A DNA stretch of 64,000 bases from Rhizobium sp. 11515TR. Its GTDB lineage: Bacteria > Pseudomonadota > Alphaproteobacteria > Rhizobiales > Rhizobiaceae. Shown here piece by piece: positions 9,301 to 17,115 of this stretch; position 1 is the stretch's first letter, and each line of letters starts with the position of its first letter. Below the pieces are notes generated by a model that saw nothing but the letters and a program-made list of their open reading frames with translations, searched no databases and had not been told where the DNA came from. The position numbers and the translations under genes were made by a program. The stretch is taken from the NCBI RefSeq assembly GCF_002277895.1, contig NZ_CP023000.1:868001-932000 (forward strand). The letters are read 5' to 3'.

Positions 9301-12300
9301 ACGAGCGGGCAGCGACCTTCCTGGAGCTCGGCTTCGACTCGCTTTTCGTCGGCCAGTTCGCGCAGCGCATCGAGAAAGACTTCAAGGTCAAAATCTCCTT
9401 CCGGGAATTGCTGAGCGATATTCCCTCCGTCGCCGATCTGGCCGTTCATCTCGATCGGCAAATGCCTCCTGAGCCGGTGAAGACGGCCGATCCGTTACCG
9501 GCAGCCTCTCCCATCGCCGCTGCGGCGATGCCGATCATGCCGGTATCGGCATCCGCACCAATGACGGCGCCCGCTCCGCAAGTCGCATCGATCTCGGCTG
9601 CGGCATCGGATCTCGCCACGGTGCTGCAATCGCAGATCCAGATGGCGCAAACGTTATTTGCCCAACAGCTGTTGATGTTGCAAGCCATGCAGGGCGGTGC
9701 TCCGGCTGCCGTCGTACCAAGCGGGCTTCCCACATCGCCTGTCTTCCCCGCAGCGCCCGTCTTGCCGGCGCCGCAAGCTGCAGCAAGCCAGCCCTCGTCC
9801 ACTCCCGCCGCAGCTCCCGTCGAAAGCGATTTCGGTACCGAGCGCATCAAGCTCTATCGTCCGAATGCTAAAAGCGTGACATCGGAGATTTCCGCCGCCA
9901 AGCAGGGTTTCATTACCGATCTCACCAAGGCCTATGAAACCAAGAATGCCAAATCCAAGGCATTCACGCAGGAGCATCGCGGATACCTGGCCGACCCCCG
10001 ATCCGCATCGGGCTTCCGCGCCGATTGGAAGGAAATGGTATTTCCGATCGTCTGCGATCATTCCAAGGGCGCCCATATCTGGGATATCGACGGCAACCAA
10101 TATGTCGACCTGGTCAACGGCTTCGGGCAGACAGCCTTCGGCCATGCACCTGATTTCGTCATCGCCGCCGTCAAGGCTCAGGCCGACCGCGGATTTGCGA
10201 TCGGCCCGCAGACGCCGCTTGCCGGCGATGTCGCAAGGATGATCGCCGATGTGACCGGCCACGAACGGGTGACTTTCTGCAATACCGGCTCGGAAGCGGT
10301 CATGGCCGCGATGCGGCTTGCGCGCGCCGTCACCGGCCGCGATCGGGTCGTGGTCTTTGCCAATGACTATCACGGCCAGTTCGACGAGGTTCTGGTCAAG
10401 GGCCGCAATCGCGCCGACAAGCCGATCGCCCTGCCGGTCGCCTCCGGCATTCCGATGGCCTCGGTGTCGAACATGACGGTCCTGCGCTATGGTGCGCCGG
10501 AGAGCCTCGATTTCATCCGCGCCAATGCGACCGATATAGCGGCCGTCATCATCGAACCGATCCAGAGCCGCCATCCGGAACTGCAGCCGCGCGAATTCGT
10601 CCGGGAATTGCGCGATATCGCCACTCAATCCGAATTCGCACTCGTCTTCGACGAGGTCGTCACCGGCTTCCGCGTCGATCCCGGCGGGATGCAGGCGATC
10701 TGGGGCATCAAAGGCGACATGGCGACCTATGGCAAGGTCGTCGGCGGCGGTATGCCGATCGGCGTGCTGGTCGGCAGCCCGCGTTTCATGGATGCACTCG
10801 ACGGCGGCCATTGGACTTACGGCGACAATTCCGTTCCCATGACGGCACCGACATTCTTTGCCGGCACCTTCGTCCGTCATCCGCTGGTGCTTGCCGCCGC
10901 CGAAGCCGTGTTGCATCACATCCAGGGAGAGGGTTCGGCCCTCTACGGCCGTGTCGCCGAGCGAACGGAGGCACTCGTAGCCGAAATCAAGGCCGATCTT
11001 GCCAGACGCGGCATCGCCGATGTCGTTCATGGCTACAAGAGCTGGTTTGCCACCGACTTCTCCAGTCAGGACCCCCTCGGCGCGCTGTTTTATGCGCAGA
11101 TGCGACTGAATGGCGTCCATATACAGGATGGTTACCCCTGCTTCCTGACGACAGCCCACAGCGAGGACGACTTCCGCTCCATCGCGAAAGCCTTCCGCGA
11201 CAGTCTCGATGCCATGCAGGCGGTCGGCATATTCACGGCAATCAAGGAGCCATCCCAACCCGCAATGCCGGTACAGGCATCTGTCGCAAGGCCGCAATCC
11301 GCACCGCTGACGGAAGCGCAGACGGAAATATGGCTTGCAGCCCAAGCGGGTGACGAAGCCTCCTGCTCGTTCAACGAGTCCTTCTCGCTAACGCTGGAGG
11401 GAACCCTGGACGAGACGGCCATCCGGCAGGCGTTCGATACGGTCATTGCGCGTCACGACGCCTTCCATATTCGCTTCGACCGCAGCGGCGAGTCTTTCCG
11501 CTTCATTCCGGATTTCAGGCTCGAACTGCCACTCCTTGAAGACATCGATGAGCAAGGCCTCGCCATTCTCATCGACGATGATGCTCATACGCCCTTTGAC
11601 CTGATCAACGGCCCTCTTGTCCGCGCCATCATCATCAGCTTGGCACCCGAAAAGCATGTGCTGGTCTTCACGGCTCATCACATCATCTGCGACGGCTGGT
11701 CTATCAACACTTTCATCGAAGAACTGGCGACGGCCTATGAGGCCTACAAGGCCGGCAATGTTCCGGACTTCCAGCCGGCACTTTCCTTTGCCACCTATTC
11801 GACCGACCTTTCGCCCAGGCCGGAGAAATCGCAGGCGACCGAGCAATTCTGGCTCGATCAGTTCAAGACGGTTCCCGATCTTCCCGATCTGCCTTTGGAT
11901 CGCCCGCGGCCGGAATATCGCAGCTTTGCCGGCGGAAGCTGCACCGGCTATATCGGCGCCGACATCTACAAGGCGCTGAAGAAAAGGGGGGCGAAGTCGG
12001 GCGCCACACTATTTTCAACGCTGCTGGCGACCCTCCAGGTGATGGTATCACGGCTATCGGGCCAGGACGATATCGTCATCGCCATTCCCTCGGCCGGTCA
12101 AAGCCTGCTTGACGGCCAGATCCTCGTCGGCCATTGCGTCAATCTGCTGCCGTTGCGTCAGGCTGTATCGCTGACAGAGCCGTTTGCAGCGCATCTGAAG
12201 GCAACGCAGCAGCTCGTCTTCCAGGCTTTTGAACATCAGGATTACACCTACGGCACGCTGGTGCGCAAACTGGATACCAAGCGTGATCCACGCCGCCTGC

Positions 12301-14477
12301 CGCTCACCGAGATCCAGTTCAACCTCGAGCGCATGGCCGGCGGATCGTCCTTTGGCGATCTAACGCCGACTATCGAACCGAATGCAAAGGCCTTTTCCAA
12401 CTTCGACCTGTTCTTCAACATGATCGAGGCGAGCGACCACATCCGCATCGATGTCGACTACAACGCCGATGTTTTCGACCGGACGACCGTGGAACGATGG
12501 ATCGGTCATTTCTCGACGCTGGCGGCAGCCTTGGCCAAGGACATGGATCACAAGATCGGCGAGCTGCCTCTGCTTTCCGCGGCGGAGAAGTCCTGGCTGG
12601 TCGACGATCTCAATCGGACGGCAATGCCTTACGATCACGATCAGTTCGTCTTCTCGCTCTTCTCCAGGCGTGCGGCCGAACATCCGGATGCCGTTGCGGC
12701 TCAACATGACGGCCAGTCGATCACTTATGGCGAGCTGGAAACCCGATCGAACCAGCTGGCCCTCTACCTCCAGATGGCGCTTCCCGACCCCGGCCAGCGG
12801 ATTGCAATATTGGTCGAGCGTTCGTTGAATATGATCGTCGCCCTCCTCGCCGTCATGAAGGCAGGGCATACCTACGTGCCGATGGATCCGGCGCATCCGG
12901 AACCACGCCTGCGGCAGACGCTGGAAATCGCCCGCATCCGCGGCCTGATCTGCGACAGCGACGACATGGCTCGGCTGGCATCGGCGGATATCCCTGTTAT
13001 CCGACTCGATCAGGATGCCAAGGCGATCAACTCGATGACCGGCCTTCCGCTGAAAACCCTGCCCATCGATACCACAGCATCGGCCTACATCATCTTCACA
13101 TCCGGTTCGACCGGCATGCCGAAGGGTGTCGAAGTTTCGCATCGGTCCCTGACGAACTTCCTGCTCTCCATGGCGAAGGAACCAGGCTTTAGTGCAGAAG
13201 ATACGCTGGTCGCGGTCACGACGATCTCGTTCGACATAGCGGGATTGGAACTCTACCTGCCGCTGATATCGGGCGGTAAGGTCGTCATCGCTAGCCGCAG
13301 CCAGGTCCAGGACGGCTTCGAACTGGTCAAACTCATCTACGAACACGATGCCACGGTGCTGCAGGCCACGCCAACGCTTTGGCAGATGCTGGTCGAAGCT
13401 GGCCTAAAGGAGAGACGGACACTGAAGATGCTCTGCGGCGGCGAGCCCCTGCCCAAGGAATTGGCGCGCTCCCTGCTTCAGATCGGCGGCGAGCTCTGGA
13501 ACATGTACGGCCCGACTGAAACGACAATCTGGTCGTCGCTGCAGCGCATCACCGATGCGGACCAGCCGATCACGATCGGCCATCCGATCGCCAATACCCA
13601 GCTTTTCATCCTCGACCAAAGCGAGAATATCGCGCCGGTCGGCGTCATTGGCGAGCTGCACATCGGAGGCGACGGGCTTGCCGAGGGCTACTTCGATCGC
13701 CTCGATCTCACCGAGAAGGCTTTCGTCCCGCATTGCTTCGCCATCGGCAGGCCGATGCGGCTTTATAAGACCGGCGATGTCGGACGGCGGCTTGCCGACG
13801 GCTCGCTGCAGCTGCTCGGACGGCGTGACCAGCAGATTAAGCTGCGCGGCTTCCGCATCGAGCTTGGCGACATCGAGGCCGTCATCTCCAAGGTGGAAGG
13901 CGTGCGCCAATGTGCGACCGTCGTCGCCGAAAACGCCAGAGGCGATCGTTCATTGGTCTGCTACATCGTGCCGACTGCGGAGGGCGGCGATGCACTTGCA
14001 GTCGATATCGCGGCACATGCCAAAGCCAATCTGCCGGCGCATATGGTGCCAAGCTTCTGGGTGATGGAAAGCGAGCTGCCGCAGACCGGCAACGGGAAGC
14101 TCGACCGCAAGACCTTGCAACAGCGCGGCGTGCCGCAGCGTGGTGCCGCGCCAACCAAGGTCCAGCCGAAAACCGAGATGGAACAACGGCTGCTGGCGAT
14201 CTGGCAGGACGTGCTGAACCTTGGCGACATCGGCATCGACGACAATCTCTACGCGCTGGGTGCCGATTCACTTGCCATATTCCGCATCGCTGCCCGCATG
14301 CGCGACAATGGGCTGTCGCTCGAGGCAAAACATCTATTGCGCCATCCGACGATTGCCGCGCTGGCAGCCTTTGCCGACAGCCAGGCGGAAGCTCTGTCCG
14401 ATCCTGTTCAGCTTCACATTCCATCACTGCGAGATTTTCGTAACGGCGCACGCCGCGGCCTGGGGGCATCTCTATGA
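6375..14477 (+). CDS. Hybrid PKS-NRPS megasynthase KS-AT-ACP-AMT-C-A-PCP
   Basis: Domains in order: ketosynthase about 28-455 (triad C203, H339, H379 in SACSTS, HGTAT and GHTDAA); acyltransferase about 550-860 (S648 in GHSVG; HAFH, which fits malonyl-CoA); ACP (S989 in GFDSL); an Ala/Pro-rich linker; a class III PLP aminotransferase about 1150-1610 (K1454 in YGKVVGGG); condensation about 1640-2070 (H1768-H1769 in HHIICDG); adenylation about 2090-2590; carrier (S2632). There is no ketoreductase. The layout resembles iturin MycA/ItuA and microcystin McyE, where the aminotransferase turns a beta-keto into a beta-amino group. My pocket reading of the A domain, DILQLGMIWK, is one residue from a known glycine code (DILQLGLIWK). 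It overlaps both neighbours by 4 bases. Confidence 0.92.
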   Translation: MKGNHQDNGNQRDFEDNEDLSEQISGHIAIIGMSGRFPGAPSVQALWQLVIEGKNAFSLFSPDEIEDAFTDEERAQPNYVAARPHLDGADMFDAEFFGMFPREAAVTDPQHRIFLEICWEALEDGGYDPQRYDGLIGVFAGSSMPTYLINNVLRDRAKAEEFTSNYQIGCFHELVGALNDTLATRIAYKFNLRGPAFTVQSACSTSLLAVSQACQNLLTYSCDMALAGGISVTIPQKRGYIYQEGGMASPDGTCRPFDANAAGTVFASGAGVVLLKRYEDALKDGDHIYAVIRGYGINNDGSDKVGFTAPSVEGQAEAIATALANAAVDPSTIGYIECHGTATPLGDPIEFNGLTRAFAQDGSEPATCALGSVKGTIGHTDAAAGVTGLIKTALALRSGKIPPMPNYQQPNPRIDLGKSPFYIPATAIEWPQGQAPRRAGVSAFGVGGTNVHVVLEEPPYPPAPSKEVEGPHILPLSARNKQALAEMRANLSDHLAENPKLSMAQLAHTLQTGRREFGHRLAVAAENIEEAILKLTTESYQPLVAADQPSVAFMFPGQGAQYVGMGAGLYRSEPEFARWIDRGSELLKMTLGLDLRDYICHTGSATQAITDEQRETRIAQPCLYLVEYALARLWLSRGVKPYAMIGHSVGEFVAATLANVISFEDGLRLVANRGRLMQHQPQGAMVSVRADAATTASYLHGAVEIAAINAPKLCVISGPFADIETVCAALSEAEIAFSRLHTSHAFHSAMMNDAALALRQETEKVTYGTATIPFISGVTGDWQTAELATSPDYWAMHCRDAVRFADGLATLCRDRKPVLLEVGPGRTLSVFAAQTIARDNLAAIVQSLPEHDRASAAAATLAEAHGKLWMAGCRLNWPTYPPAARQRLSLPTYPFQRQRHWIDAPPPSRRASTQRPNAETDSRPIAEPFVSDVNLIGENRAMNVAAPISTSNRLPQLETALLTLLSDMSGETLGPDERAATFLELGFDSLFVGQFAQRIEKDFKVKISFRELLSDIPSVADLAVHLDRQMPPEPVKTADPLPAASPIAAAAMPIMPVSASAPMTAPAPQVASISAAASDLATVLQSQIQMAQTLFAQQLLMLQAMQGGAPAAVVPSGLPTSPVFPAAPVLPAPQAAASQPSSTPAAAPVESDFGTERIKLYRPNAKSVTSEISAAKQGFITDLTKAYETKNAKSKAFTQEHRGYLADPRSASGFRADWKEMVFPIVCDHSKGAHIWDIDGNQYVDLVNGFGQTAFGHAPDFVIAAVKAQADRGFAIGPQTPLAGDVARMIADVTGHERVTFCNTGSEAVMAAMRLARAVTGRDRVVVFANDYHGQFDEVLVKGRNRADKPIALPVASGIPMASVSNMTVLRYGAPESLDFIRANATDIAAVIIEPIQSRHPELQPREFVRELRDIATQSEFALVFDEVVTGFRVDPGGMQAIWGIKGDMATYGKVVGGGMPIGVLVGSPRFMDALDGGHWTYGDNSVPMTAPTFFAGTFVRHPLVLAAAEAVLHHIQGEGSALYGRVAERTEALVAEIKADLARRGIADVVHGYKSWFATDFSSQDPLGALFYAQMRLNGVHIQDGYPCFLTTAHSEDDFRSIAKAFRDSLDAMQAVGIFTAIKEPSQPAMPVQASVARPQSAPLTEAQTEIWLAAQAGDEASCSFNESFSLTLEGTLDETAIRQAFDTVIARHDAFHIRFDRSGESFRFIPDFRLELPLLEDIDEQGLAILIDDDAHTPFDLINGPLVRAIIISLAPEKHVLVFTAHHIICDGWSINTFIEELATAYEAYKAGNVPDFQPALSFATYSTDLSPRPEKSQATEQFWLDQFKTVPDLPDLPLDRPRPEYRSFAGGSCTGYIGADIYKALKKRGAKSGATLFSTLLATLQVMVSRLSGQDDIVIAIPSAGQSLLDGQILVGHCVNLLPLRQAVSLTEPFAAHLKATQQLVFQAFEHQDYTYGTLVRKLDTKRDPRRLPLTEIQFNLERMAGGSSFGDLTPTIEPNAKAFSNFDLFFNMIEASDHIRIDVDYNADVFDRTTVERWIGHFSTLAAALAKDMDHKIGELPLLSAAEKSWLVDDLNRTAMPYDHDQFVFSLFSRRAAEHPDAVAAQHDGQSITYGELETRSNQLALYLQMALPDPGQRIAILVERSLNMIVALLAVMKAGHTYVPMDPAHPEPRLRQTLEIARIRGLICDSDDMARLASADIPVIRLDQDAKAINSMTGLPLKTLPIDTTASAYIIFTSGSTGMPKGVEVSHRSLTNFLLSMAKEPGFSAEDTLVAVTTISFDIAGLELYLPLISGGKVVIASRSQVQDGFELVKLIYEHDATVLQATPTLWQMLVEAGLKERRTLKMLCGGEPLPKELARSLLQIGGELWNMYGPTETTIWSSLQRITDADQPITIGHPIANTQLFILDQSENIAPVGVIGELHIGGDGLAEGYFDRLDLTEKAFVPHCFAIGRPMRLYKTGDVGRRLADGSLQLLGRRDQQIKLRGFRIELGDIEAVISKVEGVRQCATVVAENARGDRSLVCYIVPTAEGGDALAVDIAAHAKANLPAHMVPSFWVMESELPQTGNGKLDRKTLQQRGVPQRGAAPTKVQPKTEMEQRLLAIWQDVLNLGDIGIDDNLYALGADSLAIFRIAARMRDNGLSLEAKHLLRHPTIAALAAFADSQAEALSDPVQLHIPSLRDFRNGARRGLGASL

Positions 14478-16957
14478 GTACAGTCGACAATAGTCCTAGC
14501 GGTTCCCTCGCCGAACCGCAGATCATCGGCGAATTTCCCTGTACGCAGACACAGCTGCGCTGCTGGATTCTCGATCAGCTCAATCCCGGCAACCCGGCGC
14601 TCAATGTCGCGGTCCGGTGGGAAATCCGGGGTTCATTCAAGGTCGCGACCCTCGAAGCTGCATTTCGAAAGATCATTCAGCGTCATGAAATATTGAGAAC
14701 CTGCTTCATCGAAAAAAGTGGTCAGCCCTTCCAGCAGGCCGTCAGCGACGTCAATTTCAAGATGTCGGTGATCGATCTGCGCGGCATGCCGCCGGAGCAG
14801 CGCCAGGCACGGATATTGTCGATCGGCGAGGAGACGGCGCAGGCGCCCTTCGATCTCGGCATGCCGGGCCTATTCCGCGTCACGCTGCTGATGGCGGAAA
14901 ACGAGCGTGGCTTCCTGCTGATTACGGCCCATCAGAGCTGCTTCGACGGCTGGTCGATCCGTGTCCTCGGGCGGGAGGTCGGCGAAATAGCCGCCGCAAT
15001 CGATGCGGGGCGCGCACCTGTCCTGCCCGAGCTGCCCTTGCAGTATGGTGACTATGCCCTCTGGCAGCAGGAATATCTGCAGAGCTACGGCTTCGAAACG
15101 GAAAAAACCTTCTGGCGCGAAACTTTGCTCGGCGCCCCTTATTTTGAAGTTATTTCCGACCGGCCTCGCGGTCAGGTCAAAACCAATCACGGCGATATTC
15201 TCTCCATTGTCCAGCCACCCGCCTTCACCGATCGCATGGATGCAGCCGCGCGCGCGCATTGCGTGTCGCAATATAGTTTCGGCGCGGCCGTCCTCAGCGC
15301 AGCCCTTCATCGCTTGACCGAGGCACCGACCGTGCTCTTCGGCTCGCAGATCGCCGGCCGCGAACATAGCGATCTGGAGGATATGATCGGCGTCTTCATC
15401 AACAATCTGGTGCTGCGTTTCGATTTCGGCTCCGATGTCAGCTTTGCCGAACATATTCGCTCCGTCAGCGCGACGATCGAAGGGGCGCTGAACCATCAGC
15501 GCATGCCGTTCAACAAGCTCGTGGAACTGGTCAATCCGGTGCGCGATCCCGCACGCAACCCGCTGATCTCGGTCAACTTCAATCTGCAGAAAGCCTTTCT
15601 CGAGGATCGTCGCTACGGCGGCTTCGAGCTGATCAGCTCGCCCTCGCAATCCCCCGGCGTCATCTACGACCTCAGCTTCATCATGATCGGACGGCCGACC
15701 GGCTGGCGCATGTCGATCGAATACAATGCCGACCTTTTCGAAGCCAGCACCATCGAAAGCCTCCTGCAACTATGGAGGAACGCTTATGAAATTGCTCTCG
15801 ATCGCCCTGAGGCGCCGCTTTCTTCGCTCATTGCGCCGGACCGGCACCTGGCAGCTGCCGCCGAGACTGCGCCGATGGATGGCGCCGTCACAGGCAAATC
15901 GCCACCGAATACGCGAATGGAAGCGCTTGCTGAAATCTGGAAGGAAGTCCTACAGGTTCCGCAAATACGCCCGGATGATGATTTTTTCGCGCTCGGTGGC
16001 CACTCGCTTCTCGCGCTCAGGCTATTATCGGAAACACGCGCAAGATTCGATGCAAGCCCGACATTGCAGCTTCTATTCAAACAGCCGACGTTTGCGGGCT
16101 TTGCAGCTGCGATCTTCAACAGCGAGGAGATCGAGAAACCGCGGGAAAAAGCAGTAAACCCGTGGGAATTGATTACCTGCAAACATGGCACGGGGACCGG
16201 GACAGTCTATACCCTCAACCATCCATTCCTGTACTACCGTCTTGCCAATGAATTGTCGGACGAGATCTCGGTCTACAACGTCAACATGTTCCATGCGGAT
16301 CTGACGGGCGGCCTGGACCACCTCAGCATCGAGGATATCGCCGGCCATGCGATCGATGCCATGCAGATCGACAAGGCCGCGGGCCGCATTGCCATCGTCG
16401 GACTCTGCGTCAATGGCGTCCTTGCGATGGAAATCAGCCGGCAACTGCGCGAAAGAGGCATGGATGTCGGCGTCACGGCCATCATCGATGCCTGGGCTCC
16501 AGGCTATTTCGCTTCCCTGCCGAAGCGGGAGCAAGCGCGATGGCATCGGGAGCGACGGCGCAAGCGTCTTGCCTATTTCACCCGGAAACTGCTGTCCCGC
16601 CGTATCCGGCCGATCGACTATCTCAAGGAGTTCGAAGTCTCCCTAGCGCTTCTGAGGATCTTCGGCGTCAAGGCCGGTCAATATTCTCCGGAAGAAGAGG
16701 CGAACGAGGCCGTTACGAAATTGCTGGTGACGGCAGCGCGTCGCTATAAGCCGCCGCAGACAAAGGATGAGAGCGTCGTTCTGCTTCGAAGCAGCGCGAC
16801 CCATCCTCGGGCGCGCAAAATGCTGTTTGGATGGGGTGAGGCGGTCGGAGAGGACTGCATGGTGGTCGATATCGATGGCTGGCACGAGGATTCGCTGACC
16901 AGCAATGGTATCCGCGACCTGGCGTCGACGCTCTCGGGAAAACTCGCGGATGGCTAG
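14474..16957 (+). CDS. NRPS termination protein: condensation-carrier-thioesterase
   Basis: This 827-residue protein has a condensation-type domain (about 20-450), a carrier domain (S511 in LGGHSL) and a thioesterase (about 575-827). There is no adenylation domain. The condensation active site, usually HHxxxDG, reads H153-Q154-S-C-F-D-G, so the second, catalytic histidine is a glutamine; the rest (GW, NFNLQ-type motifs) is intact. The thioesterase elbow reads G-L-C645-V-N-G, with cysteine where serine is usual; a late GWHED could give the histidine. It follows the megasynthase with a 4-base overlap and should release the product by hydrolysis, cyclisation or transfer to an acceptor. Confidence 0.88.
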   Translation: MSTVDNSPSGSLAEPQIIGEFPCTQTQLRCWILDQLNPGNPALNVAVRWEIRGSFKVATLEAAFRKIIQRHEILRTCFIEKSGQPFQQAVSDVNFKMSVIDLRGMPPEQRQARILSIGEETAQAPFDLGMPGLFRVTLLMAENERGFLLITAHQSCFDGWSIRVLGREVGEIAAAIDAGRAPVLPELPLQYGDYALWQQEYLQSYGFETEKTFWRETLLGAPYFEVISDRPRGQVKTNHGDILSIVQPPAFTDRMDAAARAHCVSQYSFGAAVLSAALHRLTEAPTVLFGSQIAGREHSDLEDMIGVFINNLVLRFDFGSDVSFAEHIRSVSATIEGALNHQRMPFNKLVELVNPVRDPARNPLISVNFNLQKAFLEDRRYGGFELISSPSQSPGVIYDLSFIMIGRPTGWRMSIEYNADLFEASTIESLLQLWRNAYEIALDRPEAPLSSLIAPDRHLAAAAETAPMDGAVTGKSPPNTRMEALAEIWKEVLQVPQIRPDDDFFALGGHSLLALRLLSETRARFDASPTLQLLFKQPTFAGFAAAIFNSEEIEKPREKAVNPWELITCKHGTGTGTVYTLNHPFLYYRLANELSDEISVYNVNMFHADLTGGLDHLSIEDIAGHAIDAMQIDKAAGRIAIVGLCVNGVLAMEISRQLRERGMDVGVTAIIDAWAPGYFASLPKREQARWHRERRRKRLAYFTRKLLSRRIRPIDYLKEFEVSLALLRIFGVKAGQYSPEEEANEAVTKLLVTAARRYKPPQTKDESVVLLRSSATHPRARKMLFGWGEAVGEDCMVVDIDGWHEDSLTSNGIRDLASTLSGKLADG

Positions 16958-16962
16958 ATCAA

Positions 16963-17052
16963 CTCCGGGAAAAGTGCATCGCGGCTTTCAATCCGGAATT
17001 ACGTGAAAACACAAGGATAGAGCGCTTTCGCGACTCGAAAAAGCGGAAAGGC
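16963..17052 (+). repeat. Rhizobial-type intergenic repeat, copy 1
   Basis: This stretch carries GGAAAAGTGC, then GGAATTACG, then AGAGCGCTTTCGCGACTCG. The same blocks occur in the same order, on the opposite strand, at 22545-22625. It fills most of the gap after the thioesterase gene. I recognise the pattern as a dispersed extragenic element common in Rhizobiales; the family name is not certain. Confidence 0.6.
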
Positions 17053-17115
17053 TTTAGGCAGCCGCCAATGCCTCGGACCATATCCGGCAAATGGTCGAGC
17101 CATAGAGGAACAGTC

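Noticed and set aside
9654..11345. A 563-residue minus-strand frame inside the megasynthase gene
   Set aside because: It lies entirely antisense to the aminotransferase domain and has no family features; long antisense frames are common in GC-rich codon usage.
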